Source: an uncultured Chloroflexota bacterium
GTDB taxonomy: Bacteria > Chloroflexota > Chloroflexia > Thermomicrobiales > UBA6265
Direction of reading: 5' to 3'
Length of the DNA: 64,000 bases
Assembly (NCBI GenBank): GCA_937901745.1
Contig: CALGSZ010000055.1
Location: 86,513 to 150,512, forward strand
A model generated the notes under the pieces. It was not told where the DNA came from. It made no database searches and worked only from the letters and a program-made list of their open reading frames with translations. Made by a program: the position numbers and the translations under genes. This document shows, one piece after another, positions 52,528 to 61,745 of the stretch. The first letter of the stretch is position 1; every line of letters starts with the position of its first letter.

Positions 52528-55500
52528 ATGCCAACGTTCGCCGAAGTTCCGACGAAGGTGGACTTCCCCGCCATGGAGCGGGAGCTGCTCGAGTGGTGGT
52601 ACAAGGGCGGGATCGTCCAGAAATATCTACACCGGAACGATAACGCTCCGGAGCGCTTTTCCTTCCTCGACGGCCCGATCACGGCGAACAACCCGATGGG
52701 CGTTCATCACGCCTGGGGCCGGACATACAAGGACCTGTTCCAGCGATTCCACAACATGCTCGGCAAGCGCCAGCGCTTTCAAAACGGCTTCGACTGCCAG
52801 GGACTCTGGGTCGAGGTCGAGGTCGAGAAAGAGCTGGGGCTGAAGAGCAAGCGGGACATCGAGACGTACGGGATCGCCGAGTTCGTCAACCGGTGCAAGG
52901 AGCGCGTTTGGCGATTCTCGGCAGTCCAGACGGAGCAGTCGAAGCGTCTCGGCTACTTCATGGACTGGGACAACTCGTACTACACGATGTCCGATGAGAA
53001 CAACTACATGATCTGGCACTTCCTCAAGGTGTGCCATGAGAGGGGCTGGATCTATAAGGGCCACGACGTCATGCCCTGGTGCCCCCGCTGCGGGACCGGC
53101 ATCTCGGAGCATGAGATCGTCACCGAGGGCTACCAGGAGCGAACGCACCTCTCGCTCTACGTCAAGCTGCCGCTCCGAGATCGTCCGAACGAGGCGCTCC
53201 TTGTCTGGACGACGACTCCGTGGACCCTCACATCGAATGTCGCCGCCGCCGTCCATCCGGAGCTGACATACGTGAAGGTCGAGCAGGACGGGCAGGTGCT
53301 CTACCTGGCCAAGGAGGCGGCCAAGAACGCGCTGCGCGGCGAGTACAACGTGCTCGAAGAGCTCTCCGGAGCTGACCTCGTTGGGTGGACCTACTCCGGC
53401 CCCTTCGATGAGCTCACCGCTGTAAAGAATGCCGCCGCCGGATTCGAGAACGGCGACTCGGCCGCTCCCTTCCACCGCGTGATCCCTTGGAAGGACGTCA
53501 GCGCCGTCGAGGGTACCGGCATCGTTCACATCGCGCCTGGCTGCGGTCGCGAGGACTTCGCGCTCTCCAAGGAGCACCACCTGGCAGTCGTCGATCCGAT
53601 CAATGAGTTCGGCGTCTACGTCGATGGGTTCGATTGGCTGACCGGCTCCTACGTCCACGAGGTTGCGACGCCAATCATGCGCAACCTCCAGGAGAAGGGT
53701 GTGCTCTACCGGGCCGAGCAGTACCGGCACCGCTACCCGGTCTGCTGGCGCTGCGGCACCGACCTCGTCTTTAGGCTCGTCGACGAGTGGTTCATCTCGA
53801 TGGACGAGCTGCGCGGCCCGATGATGGAGGTCACGCGGCAGATCAACTGGGTGCCAGCCTTTGGCATGGAGCGCGAGCTCGACTGGCTCGCGAACATGGA
53901 TGACTGGATGATCTCGAAGAAGCGCTACTGGGGCCTGGCGCTGCCGATCTACGAATGCCAGGACTGCGGCATCTTCGATGTGATCGGCAGCGAGGTCGAG
54001 CTCAAGGAGCGCGCTGTCGAAGGCTGGGACGAGTTCGAGGGCCATTCGCCGCACCGCCCCTGGATCGACGCGGTCAAGATCGCCTGCCCCAAGTGCGGCA
54101 AGCCGATCAGTCGGATCGCCGACGTCGGCAATCCCTGGCTCGATGCTGGCATCGTCGCCTTCTCCACGCTCAAATACCGGCACGATCGGAAGTATTGGGA
54201 AGAGTGGTACCCGGCAGATCTGATCAGCGAGAGCTTCCCCGGGCAGTTCCGTAACTGGTTCTACTCTTTGATCGCCCAAAGCACCGCCCTGACCGGCCGG
54301 CCCGCCTTCCGCAATGTCTTCTCCTACGCCCTGATGCGAGATGAAAAGGGCGAGGAGATGCACAAGAGCAAGGGCAACGCGATCTGGTTCGACGAAGCGG
54401 CCGAGATCATCGGCGTCGACACGATGCGCTGGCTCTTCGTCACCGTCGATCCGAGCCACAACCTCAACTTCGGTTACAACGTCGCGAACGAGGTGCGGCG
54501 CCGCTTCATCCTGCCGCTGTGGAACTCCTACGCGTTCTTCACTACCTACGCGCGACTCGACCGCTTCGACCCGACCGATTCGGCGACGCACGTCCAGCTG
54601 GCCGAGCGGACCATGCTCGACCGCTGGATCATTTCTCGGCTGAACCAGCTCGTCCAATTCGTCACGGACAAGTTGAACGCATACAGCCCGGACGACGCCG
54701 CGAACGCGATCGAGCGCTTCGTCGTTGACGAGCTCTCGAATTGGTACATCCGCCGCAACCGGCGCCGATTCTGGAAGAGCGAGAGCGACGCGGACAAGGC
54801 GGCGGCGTATCAGACGCTCTACGAGTGCCTGACCACGCTGACCCGGCTGCTGGCTCCGTTCATCCCCTTCATCGCGGAGTCGATGTATCAGAACTTGGTC
54901 CGCTCGGTGGATCCGAACGCGCCTGAGTCTGTCCACCTGACCGATTTCCCCGTCGCCGATCCGGCGAAGATTGATGAGGCTCTGTCGAACGATATGGCGG
55001 CGGTCCTGGAGATCGTCTCCCTTGGCCGGGCGGCGCGGAGCGAGGCGAACATCAAGGTGCGGCAGCCGCTGCCGGGGATCTTGGTCTACTCGCGCGAGCC
55101 AGCGGTGATGGATGCGGTCATGCGCCTGCAGGATCAGGTGCTCGACGAGCTGAACGTGAAGTCAATTGCGCCACTTACCGAACTCGGCGAGGTTGTGACG
55201 TACGAGATCCGGCCGAAACTCGCGGTTCTGGGGCCGAAGTACGGCAAGCGCCTCAACGAGATCCGGACGCAGCTGGCACAGGAAGATCCGACCTCCGTCG
55301 CCCAGCGGGTGCAGGCCGGGCAGCCGGTCGAACTTTCGCTGTCCGACGGTACGACCGTCGCGCTTCAGCCGGACGAAATCCTGGTCGATCTCACCAAGCG
55401 CGCCGGTTACGCGGCCGCGCAGAGCTCGATCGCGACCGTCGTTCTCGATACGTCGCTGACGCCGGAGCTCATTCAGGAAGGGCTCGCCCGCGACTTCGTC

Positions 55501-55800
55501 CGCGGCGTGCAGGACGCCCGCCGCAGCGCCGGCTACCGGATCGAGGACCACATTCAGATTCGCTACGTTGCCGATCCCGAGGTCGTCAGCGCGATTACCG
55601 CATTCGAGGACTACGTGCGGACGGAGACACTGGCGGATGAGCTCACCGCGCAGCCGACGACCGGCGCCTCCGATCAGGTCGAGCCGGAGGCAGTCGAAGG
55701 TCCTGGCGGCGCGACCGGTCCGGACGGGTTCTACCGCGATCAAATCGAGGTCGGTCGCCATCACGTCCGGATCGCGCTGCGGCGGACCGGAGGCGAATGA
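52528..55800 (+). CDS. ileS: Isoleucyl-tRNA synthetase with altered HIGH signature (GVHH)
   Basis: Charges tRNA-Ile in the cytoplasm. The 1090-residue class I enzyme has the Rossmann core, an editing insert (about 200-400, with T-T-P-W-T-L-T-S-N), and anticodon and C-terminal domains. The HIGH motif site reads G58-V59-H60-H61, a swapped G-x-H-H form. The KMSKS site reads E-M-H-K-S-K-G-N (about 610-617), keeping the catalytic lysine but changing the first and third residues. Cysteine pairs (C-P-R-C-G, C-W-R-C-G, C-Q-D-C-G, C-P-K-C-G) suggest zinc sites. It fits the IleRS2-like clade, which includes mupirocin-resistant enzymes. ATG 52528 follows GAGGAG. Controlled by the T-box leader. Confidence 0.94.
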   Translation: MPTFAEVPTKVDFPAMERELLEWWYKGGIVQKYLHRNDNAPERFSFLDGPITANNPMGVHHAWGRTYKDLFQRFHNMLGKRQRFQNGFDCQGLWVEVEVEKELGLKSKRDIETYGIAEFVNRCKERVWRFSAVQTEQSKRLGYFMDWDNSYYTMSDENNYMIWHFLKVCHERGWIYKGHDVMPWCPRCGTGISEHEIVTEGYQERTHLSLYVKLPLRDRPNEALLVWTTTPWTLTSNVAAAVHPELTYVKVEQDGQVLYLAKEAAKNALRGEYNVLEELSGADLVGWTYSGPFDELTAVKNAAAGFENGDSAAPFHRVIPWKDVSAVEGTGIVHIAPGCGREDFALSKEHHLAVVDPINEFGVYVDGFDWLTGSYVHEVATPIMRNLQEKGVLYRAEQYRHRYPVCWRCGTDLVFRLVDEWFISMDELRGPMMEVTRQINWVPAFGMERELDWLANMDDWMISKKRYWGLALPIYECQDCGIFDVIGSEVELKERAVEGWDEFEGHSPHRPWIDAVKIACPKCGKPISRIADVGNPWLDAGIVAFSTLKYRHDRKYWEEWYPADLISESFPGQFRNWFYSLIAQSTALTGRPAFRNVFSYALMRDEKGEEMHKSKGNAIWFDEAAEIIGVDTMRWLFVTVDPSHNLNFGYNVANEVRRRFILPLWNSYAFFTTYARLDRFDPTDSATHVQLAERTMLDRWIISRLNQLVQFVTDKLNAYSPDDAANAIERFVVDELSNWYIRRNRRRFWKSESDADKAAAYQTLYECLTTLTRLLAPFIPFIAESMYQNLVRSVDPNAPESVHLTDFPVADPAKIDEALSNDMAAVLEIVSLGRAARSEANIKVRQPLPGILVYSREPAVMDAVMRLQDQVLDELNVKSIAPLTELGEVVTYEIRPKLAVLGPKYGKRLNEIRTQLAQEDPTSVAQRVQAGQPVELSLSDGTTVALQPDEILVDLTKRAGYAAAQSSIATVVLDTSLTPELIQEGLARDFVRGVQDARRSAGYRIEDHIQIRYVADPEVVSAITAFEDYVRTETLADELTAQPTTGASDQVEPEAVEGPGGATGPDGFYRDQIEVGRHHVRIALRRTGGE

Positions 55801-55857
55801 GATCGCCGGCCAAATGGGCCATACTTACCCTGCACGATAGCGAAGCGTCGACTGACG

Positions 55858-55866
55858 TGCTATTCT
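55858..55866 (+). promoter_or_regulatory. Candidate extended -10 of the SAM-cycle operon
   Basis: TGCTATTCT (TG-n-TATTCT), about 70 nt before the kinase start. No clear -35. Confidence 0.45.
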
Positions 55867-55874
55867 GAGCGGCG

Positions 55875-55902
55875 CGGCGCCCGTGTGACCACGCGGGCGC
55901 CG
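55875..55902 (+). other. Hairpin in the leader of the kinase-ahcY-metK operon
   Basis: Perfect 9-bp stem CGGCGCCCG/CGGGCGCCG with a 10-nt loop. Located between the candidate start site and the coding region. It has no T-tract, so it may be a structured leader rather than a terminator. It does not match SAM or SAH riboswitch consensus I know. Confidence 0.5.
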
Positions 55903-55935
55903 TCCGATGTCTGAACAGTGAATCGCGAGCACCGC

Positions 55936-56982
55936 ATGAGCAACACCCCGGTCACCGATGCGCCCCCCGTCGTCATCAGCGCATCGATCGCCTATGACCA
56001 CATCATGGCGTTCGGCGGCTCGTTCGCCGATCACATCATCCCTGAGAAGACACACGTCATCTCCGTCAGCTTCCTCGTCGACAGTCTCAAGAAGCAGCGC
56101 GGCGGCGTAGGCGGCAACATTGCCTACAACCTGGCGCTTCTCGGCACGCGCTCCACGCTCGTCGGCGCCGTCGGCTCAGACTTCGCCCCCTACCGGGAGG
56201 TCTTCGAGCAGCTCGGCATCGACCTCTGCGTCATCGAAGACGAGAACCAGCTGACGGCGGCGTCGTTCATGATGGCCGACCGCAAGGACAATCAGATCGC
56301 CTCGTTCTTCCCCGGTCCCGCGGATCGCGCCGCAGAAATCTCGGTAGCGGAGCTGGCCTCCCGCGCTCAGTACGCCATTCTGGGAGCGACCGCGCCGAAC
56401 GTGATGCGGCAACATGCCGAGCAGTTCGGCCGCTCCGGCTGCCGGTTCATCTACGACCCCGCGTTTCAGATCATCGTGCTCTCACCCGAGGATCTCCGCG
56501 CCGGCATTGATGTCGCCTGGGGCCTCGTCGGAAACGACTACGAGTTCGCGATGATCGAGCGCAAGACGGGATTGACGCTCGACCAGCTCGCCGATCGGGT
56601 TCCGTTCCTCGCCGTGACATTCGGCGATCAGGGCTCGGAGATTCGGTACGAGGGGCGGCGCGTCCGCGTCCCCGCCGCTCCGGCCCGCGCGGTACAGGAT
56701 CCTACCGGCGCTGGCGATGCGTACCGATCGGGATTGATCAAGGGACTGTTGCTCGGCCTCGACCTCGAGGTTGTTGGCCGCCTCGCCGGGCTGACTGCCG
56801 TGTACGCTGTCGAGCAGGTCGGCACCCAGGAACACTTCTATACGCCTGAGGAGTTCGTCGCGCGCTTCGACCAGGCGTTCCCCGATTATGCCGGAGCGTT
56901 GCGCGTCGAGCACCTTGCCGGCGCGCCCAGATCGCTCAGCCCGGTCACCGACTACGCGCAGACTGTACGAGAGAGGAGATAG
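55936..56982 (+). CDS. PfkB-family carbohydrate kinase, likely adenosine kinase
   Basis: Phosphorylates a nucleoside or sugar with ATP. The 348-residue protein has the N-terminal G-G-V-G-G-N-I-A-Y-N motif (about 57-66) and the C-terminal PfkB signature D-P-T-G-A-G-D-A-Y-R-S-G (about 255-266) with its catalytic Asp. Residue motifs alone cannot fix the substrate. It is 2 nt upstream of ahcY, whose product is adenosine, so phosphorylating adenosine to AMP would pull that reversible reaction forward. I therefore suggest adenosine kinase. Start ATG 55936 is chosen over GTG 55918; ribosome binding sites are weak for both. Confidence 0.75.
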   Translation: MSNTPVTDAPPVVISASIAYDHIMAFGGSFADHIIPEKTHVISVSFLVDSLKKQRGGVGGNIAYNLALLGTRSTLVGAVGSDFAPYREVFEQLGIDLCVIEDENQLTAASFMMADRKDNQIASFFPGPADRAAEISVAELASRAQYAILGATAPNVMRQHAEQFGRSGCRFIYDPAFQIIVLSPEDLRAGIDVAWGLVGNDYEFAMIERKTGLTLDQLADRVPFLAVTFGDQGSEIRYEGRRVRVPAAPARAVQDPTGAGDAYRSGLIKGLLLGLDLEVVGRLAGLTAVYAVEQVGTQEHFYTPEEFVARFDQAFPDYAGALRVEHLAGAPRSLSPVTDYAQTVRERR

Positions 56983-56984
56983 GG

Positions 56985-58256
56985 ATGGTAACGACAGCCC
57001 GGAATTACGACATCAAGGATCCCTCGCTCGCTCCCGAGGGCCAGCGGCGGATCGAGTGGGCGGCCCGCGAGATGCCGGTGCTGCGCCAAATCCGGGAGCA
57101 ATTCGCGAAGGATCAGCCGCTGCGGGGCATCCGGCTCCTCGCCTGCGCCCATATCACGACCGAGACCGCGAATCTGGCGTTGACTCTGAAGGCAGGCGGC
57201 GCCGACTGTGTCCTCTGCGCGAGCAACCCGCTCTCTACCCAGGACGATGTCGCCGCCGCGCTCGTCCGGGAGGGCATCCCGGTCTTCGCGATCAAGGGCG
57301 AGGATCACGAAACGTACTACCGCCACATCCGCTCCGCGCTCGAGCACAAGCCGAACATCATCATTGACGACGGCGCGGATGTCGTGACGATGGTCCACCG
57401 GGAGCGGGAGGATCTGCTAGACGGGATCATCGGCGCGACGGAGGAGACGACGACCGGCGTCATTCGCGACCGAGCGATGGAAAAGGACGGTGTGCTCCGT
57501 TTCCCGGTCATCGCCGTCAACGACGCGGACACGAAGCACTTCTTCGACAACCGCTACGGCACCGGGCAAAGCACGATTGACGGCATTTTGCGGGCGACGA
57601 ACATTCTGCTCGCCGGCAAGGTCGTCGTTGTCGCCGGCTATGGCTGGTGCGGCAAAGGCATCGCGATGCGAGCGCGCGGCATGGGCGCCCGCGTGATCGT
57701 GACGGAGATCGATTCTGTCAAGGCGCTCGAGGCGGCGATGGACGGCTTCCAGGTGATGACAATGGATCGCGCCGCCGCGATCGGCGATCTCTTCATCACC
57801 GCGACCGGGAACATCAATGTCATCGACCGCCAGCACTTCGCGGTCATGAAGGACGGCGCGATTCTCGCCAACTCCGGGCACTTCAACGCCGAGATCAACC
57901 TCAAGGCGTTGGAGGAGATGGCAGGCGAGGGGCGTCGCGTCATCCGGCCGTTCGTCGAGGAGTTTCGCATCGCGCCCGATCAGGCAGTGATCGTCCTCGG
58001 CGAAGGGCGGCTGATCAACCTGGCCGCGGCCGAAGGGCACCCGGCGAGCGTGATGGATATGAGCTTCGCGAACCAGGCGCTTGCCGCCGGCTACCTCGTC
58101 AAGGAAGGGAAGAACCTGGAGCCACGGGTGTACCGCGTGCCGCAGGAGATCGACCACGAGATTGCCCGCTTGAAGCTGGTCAGCATGGGGATTGAGATCG
58201 ACGTCCTGACCGAGGAGCAAGCGCGCTACCTGAACTCGTGGGAGTCTGGAACATAG
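56985..58256 (+). CDS. ahcY: Adenosylhomocysteinase
   Basis: Reversibly splits S-adenosylhomocysteine to adenosine and homocysteine, removing the product inhibitor of methyltransferases. The 423-residue protein has A-H-I-T-T-E-T-A (about 55-62), the catalytic D-D-G-A-D (about 126-130), N-D-A-D-T-K near 179-184 and the NAD-binding G-Y-G-W-C-G-K-G (about 216-223). It ends near Y-L-N-S-W without the C-terminal K-x-x-x-Y-R-Y tail of the longer eukaryote-type enzymes, so it is the shorter archaeal/thermophile-type form. GAGAGGAG at the end of the kinase gene acts as its ribosome binding site. Confidence 0.96.
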   Translation: MVTTARNYDIKDPSLAPEGQRRIEWAAREMPVLRQIREQFAKDQPLRGIRLLACAHITTETANLALTLKAGGADCVLCASNPLSTQDDVAAALVREGIPVFAIKGEDHETYYRHIRSALEHKPNIIIDDGADVVTMVHREREDLLDGIIGATEETTTGVIRDRAMEKDGVLRFPVIAVNDADTKHFFDNRYGTGQSTIDGILRATNILLAGKVVVVAGYGWCGKGIAMRARGMGARVIVTEIDSVKALEAAMDGFQVMTMDRAAAIGDLFITATGNINVIDRQHFAVMKDGAILANSGHFNAEINLKALEEMAGEGRRVIRPFVEEFRIAPDQAVIVLGEGRLINLAAAEGHPASVMDMSFANQALAAGYLVKEGKNLEPRVYRVPQEIDHEIARLKLVSMGIEIDVLTEEQARYLNSWESGT

Positions 58257-58339
58257 CGTTGCGGTGACGCCGCTCACCGCGGGCGCGCTCGTCGTTCCCG
58301 GAGCGTGGCAGCGCGGCTCGTGCGGCTGAGGAGGAACCA

Positions 58340-59569
58340 ATGTCAACCACCTTCATTCGCTCGGAGCGAACGTTCTTCACCTCTGAGTCCGTGACGGAGG
58401 GGCATCCGGACAAGGTCTGCGATCAGATTTCCGATGCGGTCCTCGACGCCGTGCTCAAGGACGACCCGAATGGTCGCGTTGCCTGCGAGGTAGCGACGAC
58501 GACAGGCACCGTCTTCGTTTTCGGGGAGATCACGACGTCGACCTACGTCGAGATCCCAGACATCGTTCGCAGTGTCATCCGCGACATCGGCTACACCTGC
58601 GCGGATTACGGCTTCGACTACAAGACCTGCGGCGTAATGGTCGCGATCAAGGGTCAGAGCCCGGAGATCGCGGAATCCGTGGACGCCGCCTATGAGATCC
58701 GCGAGGGACAAAGCGCGGATCAGTACGACCTGATCGGCGCCGGCGACCAGGGCATGATGATCGGCTTCGCCTGCCGCGAGACCGACACGCTGATGCCGAT
58801 GCCGATCTACCTCGCCCACAAGCTCTGCCGCCGCCTCGCCGAAGCTCGCAAGAACGAAGAGCTGCACTGGCTGCGGCCGGACGGCAAGAGCCAGGTCACG
58901 GTCGAGTACCGCAAGGGCGAGCCGTACCGTGTCGATACGGTCGTCGTCTCGACGCAGCACGCCGAAGAGGTCAGCAACGACGTCATCCAGCGGGACATCG
59001 AGCGCTTCATCATCAACCAGGTCATCCCGCGCGATCTGATGGACTCGAAGACGAAGATCTACATCAACCCAAGCGGTCGCTTCGCGCTTGGCGGACCAAT
59101 GGCCGACGCCGGGCTCACTGGCCGCAAGATCATGGTCGACACCTACGGCGGCATGGCTCGCCACGGTGGCGGCGCTTTCTCCGGCAAGGACGCGACCAAG
59201 GTTGACCGCTCCGCTGCGTACGCGGCCCGCTACGTCGCCAAGAATGTCGTCGCCGCTGGACTGGCCGACCGCTTCGAGATTCAGCTCTCTTACGCGATCG
59301 GCGTCGCGCACCCCGTCTCGATCATGGTCGAGACATTCGGCACCGGCCACGTGCCCGACAGCAAGATCGAAGAGCTCATCCGCAAGCACTTCGATCTGCG
59401 GCCGCGCGCAATCATCGAGCACCTGAACCTGCAGCGGCCGATCTTCCGGCAGACGGCAGCGTACGGCCACTTCGGCCGGGATGACCTCGACCTACCCTGG
59501 GAGCGGACCGACAAGGCCCACATTCTGGCAATGGAGGCCGGCCTCCCGGCAGAGAAGGTCGCTTCCTGA
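58340..59569 (+). CDS. metK: S-adenosylmethionine synthetase
   Basis: Makes S-adenosylmethionine from methionine and ATP in the cytoplasm. The 409-residue protein has G-H-P-D-K-V-C-D-Q-I-S-D (about 19-30), the methionine/ATP motif G-A-G-D-Q-G-M-M-I-G (about 133-142) and G-G-G-A-F-S-G-K-D-x-T-K-V-D-R-S-A-A-Y (about 274-292). Full length. It follows ahcY by 83 nt with GAGGAGG upstream. With the kinase and ahcY, it completes the methyl-group cycle except for methionine synthase, which is not in the window. Confidence 0.97.
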   Translation: MSTTFIRSERTFFTSESVTEGHPDKVCDQISDAVLDAVLKDDPNGRVACEVATTTGTVFVFGEITTSTYVEIPDIVRSVIRDIGYTCADYGFDYKTCGVMVAIKGQSPEIAESVDAAYEIREGQSADQYDLIGAGDQGMMIGFACRETDTLMPMPIYLAHKLCRRLAEARKNEELHWLRPDGKSQVTVEYRKGEPYRVDTVVVSTQHAEEVSNDVIQRDIERFIINQVIPRDLMDSKTKIYINPSGRFALGGPMADAGLTGRKIMVDTYGGMARHGGGAFSGKDATKVDRSAAYAARYVAKNVVAAGLADRFEIQLSYAIGVAHPVSIMVETFGTGHVPDSKIEELIRKHFDLRPRAIIEHLNLQRPIFRQTAAYGHFGRDDLDLPWERTDKAHILAMEAGLPAEKVAS

Positions 59570-59607
59570 GCCCCATCCTCAGCGGCTCGTCGCCGAGACC
59601 CACCGAC

Positions 59608-60393
59608 TCAAGGACGCAGAGCCACGAAGAGCGTTTTCGTGTCGGTGAATGCGACGAGCCGCTCTCCTTCCCACTCCGGCTGATAGGTGGCGTGGACCTC
59701 AGCCGACGCCTCGCGCATCCTGCGAGTGAGCTCGGCCTTGGTGTCCGGCGACACACGCATCCGCGCCGTCCAATCGTCGAAGTCATGCCGCTTCGGGAAC
59801 GTCTCGGTCGCCAGGAGCGTCAGCCCGGCGGCGCGGATCAACTCCTCCCACTCCCGAATCGTGAGTGAGCGGACGTGTGAGAGATCTCGCAGCCGCTCGA
59901 ACTCGTTGAAGAACTCCCCTACCTCACCTTCCGGCACGGTGCTGTCAACGAGTGCGAAGCGGCCGCCAGGAGCGAGCACGCGCGCCACCTCCTCGACGAA
60001 GCGCTCGGGCAACGGGAAATGGTGCGGCGCGATGCGGCACGTCACTAGGTCGAAGGACCCCGTGGCGAGCGGCATCGCCTCCGCGTCGGTAATGACGGCG
60101 TGTAGCTGAGTCGCGCCGGCCGATTTCAGGAAATCGAGCGCGGCCCGCAGCATCTCTAGCGTCAGATCGGCAACGACGATTTCTCGCACCCGCCCGATGA
60201 GTGCGCGCGCGACGTGCCCACCGCCGGTCGCAACATCGAGCGCCCGATCGGCCGGTCGCGGATCGGCAAGCTCGATCATCCGCTCGAGATCGGCGCCAGC
60301 CGCGTGGGTCTTGCTCACCACGTAGGCAGCGGCGGAGCGAGCGAACTGACTTTGCGCCAGTCGCTTGCGTTCGGCGGCGGAGGTGTCTGGCAT
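59608..60393 (-). CDS. Class I SAM-dependent methyltransferase
   Basis: A 261-residue soluble methyltransferase of the UbiE/YcgJ-like group. Motif I is L-D-V-A-T-G-G-G-H-V-A (about 52-62), followed by V-A-D-L-T (about 73-77), D-A-E-A-M-P (about 103-108) and a post-motif L-A-P-G-G-R-F-A-L-V-D (about 138-148). Substrate unknown. ATG 60393 follows AGGGGGAAG. It ends 38 nt from metK, tail to tail. It is downstream of the 2H phosphoesterase by 11 nt and may be co-transcribed. Confidence 0.82.
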   Translation of the reverse strand: MPDTSAAERKRLAQSQFARSAAAYVVSKTHAAGADLERMIELADPRPADRALDVATGGGHVARALIGRVREIVVADLTLEMLRAALDFLKSAGATQLHAVITDAEAMPLATGSFDLVTCRIAPHHFPLPERFVEEVARVLAPGGRFALVDSTVPEGEVGEFFNEFERLRDLSHVRSLTIREWEELIRAAGLTLLATETFPKRHDFDDWTARMRVSPDTKAELTRRMREASAEVHATYQPEWEGERLVAFTDTKTLFVALRP

Positions 60394-60404
60394 TCAGCTT
60401 CCCC

Positions 60405-61136
60405 CTATCCCGCGAGGCGAATCGTCGCGTACGTCTCGAATGGCGGATACGAGACGTCAGTTGCCATCGTCACGATCTCGATCTGACTGACGGCAATCGT
60501 TCCGAACCGGCGGTCGCGAAACCGAGCGATCGTCGCTGGCAGGTTGCCAATGGGCGCGGGCCCCGTGTAGTGCGCGACGGTCATATGGGGCAGGTACGCG
60601 TACTTCGGCGAGACCGGAATTGCCGCGAGCTCGTGCAGCCGAGCGTGAAGCCGTGAGCAGGCGCCGCGATCGTGGACGTCGAGGAAGCAGGCGTCCTGAA
60701 AGGAGTTCGCGCCGCCCAACCGCAGGTCGAAGCTCGTCGCCTCGCCGACTGCTACCGTCGCGGCGCTGACGAACTCGTCCAGCCGCTCAATTGAGATCTC
60801 GAAGCGATTCGCGGGACGCTCGGTGATGAAGCCGAGCTCCTGAAGCATCACGTGGAGAAAGCCATCCGGGTGAATGCGGATGTGGGGGTACGGCTGGAGC
60901 GCCTCGCGCAGCTCATCGAGCGCGGGCTGGAGCGCCTCCGCCGGTACCCGAATGAGGCACGCGGCGAAGGCGCCACCGTGCGAGCGCCACTCCTCGGTGT
61001 CGTGCCGGCCATCGGCCAGCACGCGATGCTGGCGGAACGCTTGCCAGGTCCGCCGGTACGCGCCGTCCTGCTGCCGAGCGGCGCGAAGATCTCTCCAACT
61101 GGCGCGGAAGAGACGACCGATATCGAATCGCGCCAT
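60405..61136 (-). CDS. 2H phosphoesterase family protein (2'-5' RNA ligase-like)
   Basis: A 243-residue protein with two His-centred motifs of the 2H superfamily: H-V-M-L-Q-E-L-G-F (about 94-102) and H-M-T-V-A-H-Y-T-G (about 193-201). These form the active site of RNA 2',3'-cyclic phosphodiesterases and ligases. The N-terminal 50 residues are Arg-rich and have no known match. Substrate unproven. ATG 61136 follows GGAAGAG and lies 21 nt after greA, so an operon is likely (greA, 2H, methyltransferase). Confidence 0.72.
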   Translation of the reverse strand: MARFDIGRLFRASWRDLRAARQQDGAYRRTWQAFRQHRVLADGRHDTEEWRSHGGAFAACLIRVPAEALQPALDELREALQPYPHIRIHPDGFLHVMLQELGFITERPANRFEISIERLDEFVSAATVAVGEATSFDLRLGGANSFQDACFLDVHDRGACSRLHARLHELAAIPVSPKYAYLPHMTVAHYTGPAPIGNLPATIARFRDRRFGTIAVSQIEIVTMATDVSYPPFETYATIRLAG

Positions 61137-61157
61137 CGTCTCTTCCGCCAGTTTGCA

Positions 61158-61631
61158 CTAGCGCTCGATGCGGAGAATCGTCAGCTTTCGCAAGCCGCCA
61201 GGGGTCATCACCTGGGCGACCTCGCCTTCTCGCTTCCCGAGCAGCGCCTGCCCTATGGGAGACTCATTGGAGATCCGTCCGGCGGCGGGCTTCGCCTCGA
61301 TCGCGCCGACGATCGTGTACCGCTCCTCTTCGCCGTCGAAATCGACGACCACCGTGCTGCCAATGCGGACGACGTCGTCTGCGCCCTCGCCCTCTTCGAT
61401 CACCTCAGCGCTGCGAAGCAACGCCTCCAGATCGTGGATGCGCTTCTCGATCAGCATCTGGTCGTGCTTGGCAGCGTCATAGGCGGCGTTCTCTCGAAGA
61501 TCGCCGTGGGAGCGCGCCTCCGCGATCGCCTCGGCAATCGCCGGCCGTCGCACGCTGCGCAGCTCTTCCAGCTCTTTCTCTAGCTGCTCCAGCCCTTCAC
61601 GTGTGACTGGCACGCGCTTGACTTCTGCCAT
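61158..61631 (-). CDS. greA: Transcription elongation factor GreA
   Basis: Rescues backtracked RNA polymerase by stimulating transcript cleavage. The 157-residue protein has an N-terminal antiparallel coiled coil with the acidic tip G-D-L-R-E-N-A-A-Y (about 42-50), which reaches the polymerase active site. The C-terminal FKBP-like domain has I-S-N-E-S-P-I-G-Q-A-L-L-G (about 119-131). ATG 61631 has GAGGAGTATCA upstream; the 17-residue longer frame is not needed. Confidence 0.96.
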   Translation of the reverse strand: MAEVKRVPVTREGLEQLEKELEELRSVRRPAIAEAIAEARSHGDLRENAAYDAAKHDQMLIEKRIHDLEALLRSAEVIEEGEGADDVVRIGSTVVVDFDGEEERYTIVGAIEAKPAAGRISNESPIGQALLGKREGEVAQVMTPGGLRKLTILRIER

Positions 61632-61745
61632 TGATACTCCTCGAGCCAGCGATCCGCGGCGGTTAGGCGTCAGCCGGCGCAAGCCTCCAGCTTACTCGTC
61701 GCCCGGCGTGATCTCCAACTTGTGCCGACCACGAACCGCGGCTGG

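Noticed and set aside
55801..55917. SAM or SAH riboswitch before the methyl-cycle operon
   Set aside because: Only a simple GC hairpin is present; the conserved core of known SAM/SAH riboswitches is not seen.
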